Shown in pieces: positions 51,366 to 59,400 of a stretch of 64,000 nucleotides of DNA. How positions within the stretch are numbered: the first letter of the stretch is position 1; each line of letters opens with the position of its first letter. Position numbers and translations under genes: made by a program. The notes beneath the pieces were generated by a model that was not told the origin of the DNA, did not search any database, and worked only from the letters and a program-made list of their open reading frames with translations. This DNA comes from an uncultured Desulfuromonas sp. (GTDB lineage: Bacteria > Desulfobacterota > Desulfuromonadia > Desulfuromonadales > Desulfuromonadaceae): assembly GCF_963678835.1 (NCBI RefSeq), contig NZ_OY787469.1, positions 2,108,001-2,172,000 on the forward strand, read 5' to 3'.

Positions 51366-53075
51366 TCACTTGACTTCGTAAACAGTTGTGGTGCCGGATG
51401 CTTCGTTGCCGACAATGAGCAGGGCATTGCCGGTCGGGCTGTCCGCAGCGTCAACAAAGGCCATCCCTTCCGGGGCCAGATCGCCGGCCGACTCCAGGTC
51501 CGCCTCGATGTCGACCTCCAGATCACGATTGAGAAGGTACTCGACAAACTTGGGTGCTGTGGGATCGTCAATGTTGTACATCATGATGCCGCCGGTGCGT
51601 TCCAGGCCGATAAACGCATAATAATGTCCATTGACCTCACCGACCGTCAGGGCTTCCGGCTCGGGACCTTTATCGTCGGAGCGGTTGTCGCCTTTATTTT
51701 CAGTGTTGTTGTTATTGAACCCGTCGTAGCCCAAGTGCTCGGCGGTAATCTGTTCGAAATCATCGCCGGAATCATAAATCAACTCGCCACTGTCCGCGTT
51801 CCAGATCGAAAAGGAACGGGTGCCGAAAGAATACAGTTCATCATAATCACCATCACCATCGGTGTCGCCCTCGGTGGTGATCACCTTGAGACGTCCGAGT
51901 TGATCTTCATCCTGCACGGTGGCGTCGCTGAACACAGCGGCATCGAGCAGCAGGTCTTCGACCCGTGCTTCATCCGTCCACGACAGGCAGCCATCATCGT
52001 CGTCCCAATCCAGTCCGCCCGCGGCAATACAGGTGGCTTCGTCCGCGTCAAAAAAGTATTCGCGTGAATCCCCTTCGTTGGCGGTGAGCAGGTAATTGAC
52101 CCCATCAATACTGAAGTTGGCCACGGTGTCCGGCATGGGCAGGCCAGACAGATGGTTATAAGTCTGAATATTGATGCTGTCGTCTTTGTTGCTGGCGTCG
52201 AGCCCGTTGCCCTCGATGGCATGGTTTTTAGCGCTCAGGCCGTAAATCTTTTCCACGGTCGCGGTTGCCAGAGTGATTACGGCAATGGCGTTGTTTTCCT
52301 GCAAAGACACATAGGCGGTGGTGCTGTCGCCGGAAATGGTGATGTATTCCGGTTCAAGATCCTGAGCTGCCGTGGTTCCGGCCGGGCCGCTCAGACGCAC
52401 ATGGGCATCGCAATCCTCGTCGCTGAAGGTGATTTGCGTTCCACTGTCGGCCGGGACGCCGTTTGTAATGGCCACCAGGGTGACACTGCCTTGCGGGTCA
52501 TTGGTGTAGTCGCCGGAAGGTTCACCTTCATTGGCACTTAAGGCATAGGCACCGTCGGGTGAGAACACCACGTTATCCGGCAACGCTCCGGCAGCCACGG
52601 TCTTGAGAAAGCTTGCTGTTCCAGCGGCATCAAGCGTGTAAAAGGCGATGACGCCGTTGGCCTGTTTGTCGTCATTTTCCACGGCAACAGCCATCAAATT
52701 GCCATGAACGGCTACGCTGTTGATCCCACCGGCGGTGATGGTGGTGACATCCGTTGCCACATCAAGCTGTTGGCGCAATGTCAGGTTGGAGTCGGTCAAC
52801 GGATTGGTCAAAGCGGTGCTGGTCAGCGTACTGGCATCAATGATGTCCACAGTCTCGTCATCCGCATTAATCACCATGATGGAATGGCTGGCACTATGGT
52901 AACTGACAATTTCCGAACGTCCCTCATCCAGAGCCTGATTTTCGGCGAAGCGTCCGACCACAGTCATTGACGCCGGGCTGACCAATGTCTTGTCGGAATC
53001 ATCACTGCAGGCGGCCACGGCCAGGGTCGTGCCGAGTAAGGCCAGAGTTGTCCAACGTTTGAACAGGATATGCAT
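51366..53075 (-). CDS. Choice-of-anchor I type beta-propeller lipoprotein
   Basis: Exported 569-residue protein. The N-terminal signal has a lipobox-like stretch ending AVAAC (about residue 23), so it is probably lipid-anchored. The rest is a repetitive propeller with blades such as GALPDNVVFSPDGAYALSANEGEP, LEPEYITISGDSTTAYVSLQENNAIAV and TVANFSIDGVNYLLTANEGDSREYF, the pattern of 'choice-of-anchor I' proteins (related to alkaline-phosphatase-associated and mesenchyme-like surface proteins). A calcium-type loop DTDGDGDYDE is present at about 398. The enzymatic role, if any, is unknown. It is monocistronic and converges with the HD-GYP gene. Three CGTTA repeats lie upstream (53112-53136). Confidence 0.8.
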   Translation of the reverse strand: MHILFKRWTTLALLGTTLAVAACSDDSDKTLVSPASMTVVGRFAENQALDEGRSEIVSYHSASHSIMVINADDETVDIIDASTLTSTALTNPLTDSNLTLRQQLDVATDVTTITAGGINSVAVHGNLMAVAVENDDKQANGVIAFYTLDAAGTASFLKTVAAGALPDNVVFSPDGAYALSANEGEPSGDYTNDPQGSVTLVAITNGVPADSGTQITFSDEDCDAHVRLSGPAGTTAAQDLEPEYITISGDSTTAYVSLQENNAIAVITLATATVEKIYGLSAKNHAIEGNGLDASNKDDSINIQTYNHLSGLPMPDTVANFSIDGVNYLLTANEGDSREYFFDADEATCIAAGGLDWDDDDGCLSWTDEARVEDLLLDAAVFSDATVQDEDQLGRLKVITTEGDTDGDGDYDELYSFGTRSFSIWNADSGELIYDSGDDFEQITAEHLGYDGFNNNNTENKGDNRSDDKGPEPEALTVGEVNGHYYAFIGLERTGGIMMYNIDDPTAPKFVEYLLNRDLEVDIEADLESAGDLAPEGMAFVDAADSPTGNALLIVGNEASGTTTVYEVK

Positions 53076-53111
53076 TGCTTTTTTCCTCCTAGATGGAATG
53101 ATGAAAATATC

Positions 53112-53136
53112 CGTTAAACGTTAACGATTACCGTTA
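53112..53136. promoter_or_regulatory. Triple CGTTA repeat upstream of the propeller lipoprotein gene
   Basis: CGTTA occurs at 53112-53116, 53119-53123 and 53132-53136, 37 to 61 bp before the start codon on the minus strand. Direct repeats at the promoter suggest a regulator such as a PhoB-like factor, but the match to any known box is weak. Confidence 0.3.
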
Positions 53137-53282
53137 GAGAAACATTCGCATCCGGTTCGACTGTTGTTTCAAAAAAACAAAAGGGCAGGGAGGAAGGGTA
53201 TTGCGGTGGATCTGTATGCTGATCGGGTGGTAAGGCTGAAAGCGCGTTTGCGTGCGTTGTATAGGACTGTGATCAGGAAGGA

Positions 53283-54143
53283 TCAGGCTTTGAGCAAAAC
53301 AACGGTGCCCACGGTGAGAACCATGGCGGCCACACGGCGCCAAGTGACTGCCTCGCGGTAAATCAACACCGAAAGAACCATGGCAATGATGAAATGCATG
53401 CCGGTAATCAGAATAATGGCTGATAGCGGGCCGCGTTCCAGAGCATTGAGAAATGCATAAAATCCGAGAAAGTTGAGAACGCCCATTGCCCCGCCCAGAG
53501 CCACGGTTGGCCACCAGGATTGTCTGTGGGGGGTGTCTTTTTTTACCCGGCTGGTCAGACCGCTGAACAGGGTGCCCACCAGATAAGAGAGGGCCATAAA
53601 GGCGGCTTTATCCGTGGAGACCGCCGCCAGTTTGCTCGACACCGAGGCCACGGTTCCGCACAGAATGCACACCAGCACCAAACTCAGACCGCGGCGCAGT
53701 GCCTGAGGCGATGCCGCATCAAAGCGGGCTTCCTGGCTGAGCAGATAGATCACACTGAACGCCAGAATCATCCCCAGCCATTGACCGGTGGTCAATGTTT
53801 CATCGAACCAGATCAGCGAGACCACTACCACGCAGGCCAGACTCAAACGGGTCAGAGGAAAGATAATCCCGGCACTGAGGTGGCGCAACGCTTCAATGTT
53901 GGCTCTGGTCGACAATGTGAACGACAGGCTGTTGGCTAAAGAGAGGGTTACTAATGGATAAAGGGAGGGCTGAGCGTGGGGTTGGAAGAGGTACAGCCCG
54001 CAACTCAGCAGGGTGACCGTTGCCATGAATACCGTGGTTACACGTCCAGAGGCGAAGCCATGATGGGCGGCAACTTTATAAAGAAAACGCTGCGCCCCGA
54101 GCAGAAGAAGGGCGGTCAGACTGTAACCATACCAAGAGATCAT
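53283..54143 (-). CDS. EamA/DMT-superfamily transporter
   Basis: 286 residues forming ten predicted membrane helices in two five-helix halves, the EamA architecture. Recognisable pieces are ISWYGYSLTALLLLGAQRF at the start, the mid-protein WLGMILAFSVIYLLSQEA and the C-terminal ISAIILITGMHFIIAMVLSVLIYREAVTWRRVAAMVLTVGTVVLL. Such proteins export amino acids, nucleotides or drugs; the substrate cannot be told. Monocistronic as far as can be seen. Confidence 0.87.
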   Translation of the reverse strand: MISWYGYSLTALLLLGAQRFLYKVAAHHGFASGRVTTVFMATVTLLSCGLYLFQPHAQPSLYPLVTLSLANSLSFTLSTRANIEALRHLSAGIIFPLTRLSLACVVVVSLIWFDETLTTGQWLGMILAFSVIYLLSQEARFDAASPQALRRGLSLVLVCILCGTVASVSSKLAAVSTDKAAFMALSYLVGTLFSGLTSRVKKDTPHRQSWWPTVALGGAMGVLNFLGFYAFLNALERGPLSAIILITGMHFIIAMVLSVLIYREAVTWRRVAAMVLTVGTVVLLKA

Positions 54144-54287
54144 GCCCCTATCTTAGCCTGTTTATCCTCTGGTGCCATGCAGATTTACGTTAAAAGTTGC
54201 CAAACCCTTTTGAATTAAGAGTTGTTGCTTCGAGACCTCCTTCATATAATGAGATTTTAGCGATATGATTTTTATATTGCGACCACC

Positions 54288-55013
54288 ATGGAGCGTGTGT
54301 TGAAAAAAAACAGCATGGCAACACAGTGGAAAATCAGGAGAAAAGGCTTTTTGATCGCAGTCGTTTTGCTTGGTCTTGCCGGTTGTCAGCCCTTTGTCGG
54401 CGGGCGTTGTTGTTATGAACGTCAGATTGGAACGGCGGTTGTTCAAAACACACCTGAAGAGGGAGCGTGTGCCATCTTTTCGGCTGCCCGGCCCTGGAGC
54501 GAACTCAGCCAAGCATGGCAGGGGCGGTGCCTCCCCTTTACAAACCCCAATATCGTTCCTTCGCAGCGTCGTTATCCCGCACGTCTCTCTGTTATGACTG
54601 AAGGAAGTTGCGTTCCGGTACGTTTGCAGGTTCTCAGTGATGAACGGATGATGCAAGGGGTGAGCCTTGATCTTGACGAAGAGGGGCGCGAGTCGGAGGC
54701 GGCTCGACACGCTGTGTTGCAAATTGTCGCAACCTTCAACGCTTTGACCAGAGACTGGCCGCAAAGCTGTCTGTTGATAAGCGGGCAGGGCTCAGATAAG
54801 TACAGCGCCGAATATCGCTGGAATCTGGCGCGACGCTATGAACAGAAGTTCAGGAAAAAATTTATCGATCTGGGCCTCGAGCCGCAGCGCGTCAACGTTC
54901 TCTATGGTGCGCTGCCGGATAACAGGTGGCCTGCGATGCAGGACTCAGCGAATGGCGTGCAGGTGTTTTTTCAGTTGCAGCCGCCTTTGTTGCCTGCAAA
55001 AGACACACATTAA
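54288..55013 (+). CDS. Putative lipoprotein with OmpA-like C-terminal domain
   Basis: 241 residues. A hydrophobic segment ending VVLLGLAGC is a lipobox, so Cys33 would be lipidated and the protein held in a membrane facing the periplasm. Residues about 150-230 (LLISGQGSDKYSAEYRWNLARRYEQKF, then GLEPQRVNVLYGALPDNRW) recall a degenerate OmpA/MotB peptidoglycan-binding domain, but the key Asp/Arg residues are not clear. The N-terminal part is Cys-rich (CCYERQ, GACAIF, GRCLPF, GSCVPV). No good Shine-Dalgarno is seen at 54288; an ATG at 54315 is an alternative. The next gene begins 27 bp after the stop, so they are probably an operon. Confidence 0.62.
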   Translation: MERVLKKNSMATQWKIRRKGFLIAVVLLGLAGCQPFVGGRCCYERQIGTAVVQNTPEEGACAIFSAARPWSELSQAWQGRCLPFTNPNIVPSQRRYPARLSVMTEGSCVPVRLQVLSDERMMQGVSLDLDEEGRESEAARHAVLQIVATFNALTRDWPQSCLLISGQGSDKYSAEYRWNLARRYEQKFRKKFIDLGLEPQRVNVLYGALPDNRWPAMQDSANGVQVFFQLQPPLLPAKDTH

Positions 55014-55039
55014 CCGACCTGAGTCAAAGACCACCGAGG

Positions 55040-55768
55040 ATGCCGTTCGTTATGGGGGATGCTGAAGACACACGACCATCATGGTTGCGTTATGCGGGAT
55101 GGGCACTGGTTCCCCTGGTGCTGTTTCTGTTCGGCCAGTACCTGGAGGGGCCGCCGTATCGGGTCATTGTCCGCAGTGGTCCCTTTCTGATTGCGGTCGT
55201 TGGTGTGACGGCTTTGGCCAGTACGTTTGTCTGGCATTTGCGTCGTTATCCGCCATTGCTTGGCTTCATCTATGTGGTGACGGTTTCAATGGGGTTTATC
55301 TGGTCGGCTCAGCATTACTATGATGGTGGAAAACATAGCGATTATCTGGCCTTTTTGCTGCTGTGGGCCGTGCCGATGGGGATCAATTGTTCTCTGTTTC
55401 TCAACAGCCTGTTTGCGCCATTTAAACCGGTATCGCCTCAGGGTGAGGTCGCGGTCGAACACCGCGACGCTGAATGGCCTGTCGGACATTTCGATGTCCG
55501 GTTGTTTACCGTGTCTCAAGATGGCGGGCGCGAACACCTGTATTACGAGCTGCGTGGTGGGCCGCCGTTACCGGAAGGCTTTTTTCTCGATGGCTATTCC
55601 CATGATCACTTTGTGTCGCTCAAAGAGCATTGGGGTCTCATCATGGAACAACGGCTGCACCGTTTTACCACGCCGATCACCCTGTATGAAACCATGATCA
55701 AGTTTGGCGAAACCCGACAACTGGTGCAAAATTATGAATTGGAAATCGAGACCTTCTTTAACGGGTAA
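55040..55768 (+). CDS. Hypothetical inner-membrane protein
   Basis: 242 residues. About four membrane helices (WALVPLVLFLFGQYL, FLIAVVGVTALASTFVWHL, LLGFIYVVTVSMGFIWSA, YLAFLLLWAVPMGINCSLFL) precede a soluble C-terminal domain of ~100 residues (GHFDVRLFTVSQDGGREHLYYELRGG, then the YDHFVSLKEHWG region) that probably faces the cytoplasm. No known family is recognised. Start codons at 55040 or 55052 are both possible; the open frame further upstream overlaps the previous gene and is not used. Probably co-transcribed with the preceding lipoprotein gene. Confidence 0.65.
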   Translation: MPFVMGDAEDTRPSWLRYAGWALVPLVLFLFGQYLEGPPYRVIVRSGPFLIAVVGVTALASTFVWHLRRYPPLLGFIYVVTVSMGFIWSAQHYYDGGKHSDYLAFLLLWAVPMGINCSLFLNSLFAPFKPVSPQGEVAVEHRDAEWPVGHFDVRLFTVSQDGGREHLYYELRGGPPLPEGFFLDGYSHDHFVSLKEHWGLIMEQRLHRFTTPITLYETMIKFGETRQLVQNYELEIETFFNG

Positions 55769-55793
55769 TCCGTCGTTACTGTCTATTTTTTGA

Positions 55794-55931
55794 TCATTTC
55801 CCCGCGATGATTGTCTTCTCGCCACCGATTTTAGCACCACAGCGCGCAAACTCTGCCTGGTCAATGTTTTCGCCAAAGCCGCATTGGTGGCTTTTCTTAC
55901 AAAAACAGGATGCGTTCTTGGCTGATGGCAT
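55794..55931 (-). CDS. Possible 45-residue Cys-rich protein
   Basis: The minus strand encodes MPSAKNASCFCKKSHQCGFG, continuing to a CGAKIGGEKTIIAGK end, stop at 55794-55796. Four cysteines (CxC...C...C) with His and many Lys suggest a small metal-binding or disulfide protein. Codon use looks coding-like and it fills an otherwise empty gap, but no Shine-Dalgarno is present and the frame runs open upstream into the next gene, so it could be accidental. Confidence 0.35.
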   Translation of the reverse strand: MPSAKNASCFCKKSHQCGFGENIDQAEFARCGAKIGGEKTIIAGK

Positions 55932-55997
55932 ATCTTTTGCGTCACTCTGATACGATAAACGCGAAGTCTTTTCTCTTGTTTGCAGAAAGATCACCCT

Positions 55998-57002
55998 ATG
56001 TACAGTGATACGATTCGACAGTGGGCCATGGATCTGAGTCGGTCCGGAACGTTGACAAACCCGGACGGGGTTGGTGAAATCGGTCTCAAGGACGGTCAGG
56101 CCGGAACCCGGCCCGCCGCACGTTTTGCCATCAAGGTTGACGATACCATTGTCACCACCATCCGTTTTCAAGTGTTTGGTTGTGGTTTTACCATTGCCGC
56201 CTGTGCTGCGGCAGCCGAGTTGGCTGAAGGGCTACCGGTTTCCGATGTTCTCCTTCTGACCCCGCAACGTGTTGATGAATGTCTCGACGGCTTGCCGGCT
56301 GAGCGTGATTATTGTGCTGACATTGCGGTTCAGGCGCTGCATGGCGCTGTACGTAGTGCCATGGGGGCCGGACAGGTGATGGAAAGCTACAGCCCGGTTG
56401 AAGAGGATCACGGCCCGCGTATTACGGCCGAAAATCCTTGTTACCAGGCATTGATGAACAGTCCTGCTGCGCAGGATGTCACAGGCGAAGATCGCCATCT
56501 GTTCGCCTGTCTGCTGACCATCGTCGCCGAGGAGCCCTGGGATACGGCACAGGCACTTGGCTTGTCTCAAAAAGAATTTACCCAGTTGTTAAACACCTGT
56601 TTCCCGGCCGTTGATCCCGAGTTGCTGTCCCATTGTCTGCCGGATGCTCCATCTCTACCGCAGCCAAACGATGAAATTCGTGCTATTGTGCAGTCGCACG
56701 TTCCCGACCAGGGCAGTGCGGTGCAGCGTTCCATGGCGAGCTGGCTGGCAACAATCATCCCGGCCAGAGCAGCTCATCCCGGCCATCTGTGGGTTTCGAT
56801 GGGCCTGTTCAAACGCCCTGAGTTGACGGCCTCGATTCGGCGACTTTTGCCGACCATGGCGGCAGCCAATCATAAGGGCATGCGCTGGAAGCGCTATTTA
56901 TTCAAAACCTTGTGTGACCAGAACGGTGCCCTACTGTGCAAGTCACCCAATTGTGGAGAATGCAGTGACTATGCACTGTGTTTTGCCCCTGAAGAGAGCT
57001 GA
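55998..57002 (+). CDS. Fusion of a NifU/IscU-like scaffold domain with a NifQ-like domain
   Basis: 334 residues. Residues about 1-125 match the Fe-S scaffold fold of NifU/IscU: GTLTNPDGVGEIG, VFGCGFTIAACAAAAELAEG (Cys62) and RDYCADIAVQALHGAV (Cys106). The first scaffold cysteine, normally in a CGD motif after the NP..G stretch, is missing (sequence AGTRPAAR). Residues about 160-334 match NifQ, the molybdenum-delivery protein for nitrogenase cofactor synthesis, ending WKRYLFKTLC and the cluster motif C314-x4-C319-x2-C322-x5-C328. Together it may load a Mo-Fe-S unit, but without the full scaffold triad and with no other nif gene in the window the role is open. The ATG at 55998 is preferred to an upstream TTG. 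Confidence 0.72.
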   Translation: MYSDTIRQWAMDLSRSGTLTNPDGVGEIGLKDGQAGTRPAARFAIKVDDTIVTTIRFQVFGCGFTIAACAAAAELAEGLPVSDVLLLTPQRVDECLDGLPAERDYCADIAVQALHGAVRSAMGAGQVMESYSPVEEDHGPRITAENPCYQALMNSPAAQDVTGEDRHLFACLLTIVAEEPWDTAQALGLSQKEFTQLLNTCFPAVDPELLSHCLPDAPSLPQPNDEIRAIVQSHVPDQGSAVQRSMASWLATIIPARAAHPGHLWVSMGLFKRPELTASIRRLLPTMAAANHKGMRWKRYLFKTLCDQNGALLCKSPNCGECSDYALCFAPEES

Positions 57003-57068
57003 TTTTTTACACGCCAATAATCGCCCCGAAGATGTGGCAAAACCTATATGTAACGAAAGGATAAGTTG

Positions 57069-57491
57069 ATGACCGAACTGGATCAGGCCCTTGCTGATTA
57101 TATTGAAGATGAACAAAAACAAGGCGCTTTTTATGACTTGGTGCTTAATACGAAATTCTACCTTCCGGTCTATGATGAGGATAAAGAGAATATCGGTAAA
57201 AAGGATATCCAGAAAGATGACAGTATTGAGCCGGTGATTCTCGAATCAGAAGGTAACCACTACCTGATGATGTTTGAAAATGAGGAACGTCTGTCTGGCT
57301 GGGCCAAAGAAAAGGTCAGTTATGTGGTCCTGCCCGGTTTTGTCATTGTGCAGATGACTCCGGAAAAGCTCTACTGGGCCATGAATATGGGCACCGATTA
57401 CCAGAAACAGTTTGTGCCGGAAGAGATCTCCTGGCTTAAAGATGTGGTGCAGCAGAATCTGGATGAGCAGGAAGGATCGGGCGAAGAGTAA
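57069..57491 (+). CDS. SseB-like N-terminal domain protein
   Basis: 140-residue soluble protein resembling the SseB family N-terminal domain (LNTKFYLPVYDED, EPVILESEGNHYLMMFENEERLSGWA, FVIVQMTPEKLYWAMNMGTDYQKQF). SseB proteins enhance certain sulfurtransferase or secretion functions, but most members are uncharacterised. GGATAAG precedes the ATG at 57069; a TTG at 57066 is also in frame. Ended by a strong terminator at 57513-57551. Confidence 0.72.
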   Translation: MTELDQALADYIEDEQKQGAFYDLVLNTKFYLPVYDEDKENIGKKDIQKDDSIEPVILESEGNHYLMMFENEERLSGWAKEKVSYVVLPGFVIVQMTPEKLYWAMNMGTDYQKQFVPEEISWLKDVVQQNLDEQEGSGEE

Positions 57492-57512
57492 CTCTTTGTA
57501 TTTTCCGTTATA

Positions 57513-57551
57513 AAAGAAGGGGGGAGCGGCATGGCCGTTCCCCCCTTCTTT
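57513..57551 (+). terminator. Rho-independent terminator
   Basis: AAAGAAGGGGGGAGCGGC (57513-57530) pairs with 57534-57551 (starting GCCGTTCCCCCC) across ATG, about 18 bp with one G-T pair. TTCTTTGTTG follows. Confidence 0.82.
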
Positions 57552-57566
57552 GTTGCTGGTCAGCTA

Positions 57567-57720
57567 GCAGGCTGTTGAAAAACAGCCTGTGGAGCCCATG
57601 GATGGGCGATCAAAATCAAGGACAGGTTTTCAAGCACTTGATTTTGTGAGCAAGACGGAAATCGCATTTTCGGCTTGCGTCGTTGGAAAGTCCCCGAACG
57701 GGACTTTTTTCAACATCCTG
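57567..57720 (-). repeat. Dispersed repeat, copy 3 (longest)
   Basis: About 154 bp beginning at its plus-strand left with a short inverted repeat (GCAGGCTGTT / AACAGCCTG) and ending CATCCTG. On the minus strand it aligns with 19648-19765 and 27577-27666. It holds a terminator-like hairpin AAAGTCCC (57687-57694) / GGGACTTT (57700-57707) followed by TTT. No ORF. Confidence 0.68.
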
Positions 57721-57752
57721 CTCGTACGTCAGCCTATTTGAAATTGTCCATT

Positions 57753-57834
57753 GTCGGAGCGGCTTCAGCCGCGAATTTCCATCATGAAAAGGATCAAAGA
57801 GCAGAACACTTCGCGAATAAATTCGCTCCTGCAG
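57753..57834. repeat. REP-like inverted pair
   Basis: GTCGGAGCGGCTTCAGCCGCGAA (57753-57775; own hairpin CGGCTTCAGCCG) and TTCGCGAATAAATTCGCTCC (from 57810), which reads as its near-complement, form an inverted pair. The form, '...GGAGCGnnnTnAnnCGCGAA', is that of short palindromic REP units moved by REP-associated transposases. No such transposase is in the window. Confidence 0.6.
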
Positions 57835-58204
57835 ATGCCCTTTCCGATAACAAAATTGAGTGTGCCCGAGCACTGATATGGCTGACAGTTGTCAAGAAGA
57901 ATATTCTTTGCCTGCCCAACTGATTCAGCGGTTTTATTCTGTTTATGTTCCATGGCACTTGCAGGGGCGGAACCGTTGTTGCGACGGCTCATCAGACTGA
58001 TATTCGCGGGTTGGATACCGCCAGACTTGTCTTCGTCGCGGAGCTGCCTCTGTCTAGTATCGTGAGTTCGGCCAAAGGCCTTATCCAATAGTGCTCACGA
58101 GGATTCTCCTGACCGTGGTTGCGCCCCTTCAACTGCCATGGAATGTATGTTCTTGTGCGTTATGCTTTCTCCTGCCTATTTTGGAGTGTTTTTTCTGACC
58201 TTTG
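57835..58204. other. Gene-free region before the IS110 element
   Basis: No gene is convincing. An open minus-strand frame (57765-58088; phrases such as RQLRDEDKSGGIQPANISLM) crosses the REP pair, so it is unlikely to be a real protein. The last ~100 bp before 58204 are probably the non-coding end of the IS110 element, whose exact border I cannot fix. Confidence 0.35.
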
Positions 58205-59320
58205 TTATACCACTTCCGGAATGTCAACCTCATGGGCGATGGCCCACATGAAGGCACAGAGTTCCCGGGCGATGGCCGTTACAATCACCTGCTTGCATTT
58301 TCCCCGTTCCAGCATGTATTTGTAGCGGGCACAGAGCCGGAGTTGGGCTTTCCAGGAAATAGCGCAAATCTCTTGTGATAAACCTTCTTGGCGTTTATGT
58401 AACACCCGACTGATGCGGGCAGGAAGGCGGTAAGCCCAGGCTGCTTCCACAAGAACCCGGCGCACATGGCCATTACCTGTCTTGGTGATGGCGCCTCGTT
58501 TCGTCTTCTCGCCACTGGAGTGTTCCGATGGAACCAGACCAAGATAGGACATCAGTTCAACGGGACTATCAAAACGTGTCAGGTCGCCGATTTCCGCAAC
58601 TGTGGTCGCAGCAACAATTAAAGAGACACCGCGTAGTGACTGATAGGCCTTGGTGACCTCAAACATACGCCATTGCGGCAAAAGTTGCTGAATCTGATCC
58701 GTAAGGCGTTTCACCCGGCACGTGCTCTCAGTTAATGTGTCGACATATTCCTGAAGAGCGATTTGCTGAGCGGGATGGGGCATTTTAATCTCAGCGATCC
58801 ACCGCATATGGGCCTGACTCCAAGGAGTTCGTCCGTTGTATCTGAACCCATGCCGAAGCAGGAAAGCCAGAATGCGCTGCTTGGCTTTTTTCTGCGTTAT
58901 TTTGGCATCTTCTCTCGAGCGGGTGAGATCCCGCATCGCTTCATCTTCCGCCGCAGGGACAAAGACGCCGGACAGTTCACCGGCCCGATGCAGGCGGGCA
59001 AGCATCTGCGCATCCCGGCGGTCATTTTTTATCCGCTCGCCGCTTTTCCTTGGAATCTTTGAGGGGGCCACCACCTGGCAATCGAATCCCTGAGCTGTCA
59101 GGTGGCGGTAAATCTCATAGCCGCAAGGACCGGCTTCGTAGACAAAGTGCAGTTCAGCTCCTTTTGAAATAAGTTTCCTAACCACCTTGTCCAGAGCAGA
59201 CAAGTCACCGGCAATTTCACCGTATCGGCGAACTTCGCCAGTGCGACCGTCCTCGGCAATGGCTATCTCAATAGATTTTTTATGGACGTCCAATCCGATA
59301 AACATGCTAGAATTTTTCAA
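58205..59320 (-). CDS. IS110-family transposase (DEDD recombinase)
   Basis: 371-residue transposase of the IS110 family, which joins DNA through a DEDD RuvC-like site plus a conserved serine in the C-terminal domain and uses a bridge RNA for target choice. The N-terminal domain starts FIGLDVHKKSIEIAI (first Asp) and includes FVYEAGPCGYEIYRHL (Glu) and KNDRRDAQMLARL (the Asp pair). The C-terminal transposase-20 part has SLRGVSLIVAATTVAEIGDLTRFDSPVELMSYLGLVPSE. The start is TTG at 59320, chosen because AGGAGG lies 6 bp upstream; ATG at 59305 is possible. The whole element probably extends to about 59400 on the right and about 58100 on the left, without inverted repeats that I can see. Confidence 0.9.
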   Translation of the reverse strand: MKNSSMFIGLDVHKKSIEIAIAEDGRTGEVRRYGEIAGDLSALDKVVRKLISKGAELHFVYEAGPCGYEIYRHLTAQGFDCQVVAPSKIPRKSGERIKNDRRDAQMLARLHRAGELSGVFVPAAEDEAMRDLTRSREDAKITQKKAKQRILAFLLRHGFRYNGRTPWSQAHMRWIAEIKMPHPAQQIALQEYVDTLTESTCRVKRLTDQIQQLLPQWRMFEVTKAYQSLRGVSLIVAATTVAEIGDLTRFDSPVELMSYLGLVPSEHSSGEKTKRGAITKTGNGHVRRVLVEAAWAYRLPARISRVLHKRQEGLSQEICAISWKAQLRLCARYKYMLERGKCKQVIVTAIARELCAFMWAIAHEVDIPEVV

Positions 59321-59400
59321 GACCTGCCTCCTTGGTTTTGGCTCTGTGTTGGGGTTATTAAATTTTCAACATAACCCACGTTTGCAAGGGGCAGGTCCTT
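59321..59400 (-). ncRNA. Structured leader of the IS110 transposase, possible bridge-RNA region
   Basis: On the minus strand GGACCTGCCCCTTG (from about 59398) pairs with CAAGGAGGCAGGTC (to 59321), a ~13-bp outer stem. Inside it GGGTTAT pairs with ATAACCC (59371-59377 with 59352-59358). The right arm of the outer stem contains the Shine-Dalgarno AGGAGG, so folding would hide it. This could be a translation-control leader, or part of the bridge RNA encoded at the left end of IS110-type elements. Sequence shows only the pairing; the role is inference. Confidence 0.45.

Noticed and set aside
52152..52541. 129-residue reading frame opposite the propeller lipoprotein
   Set aside because: Antisense to a clear repetitive protein; no independent support.
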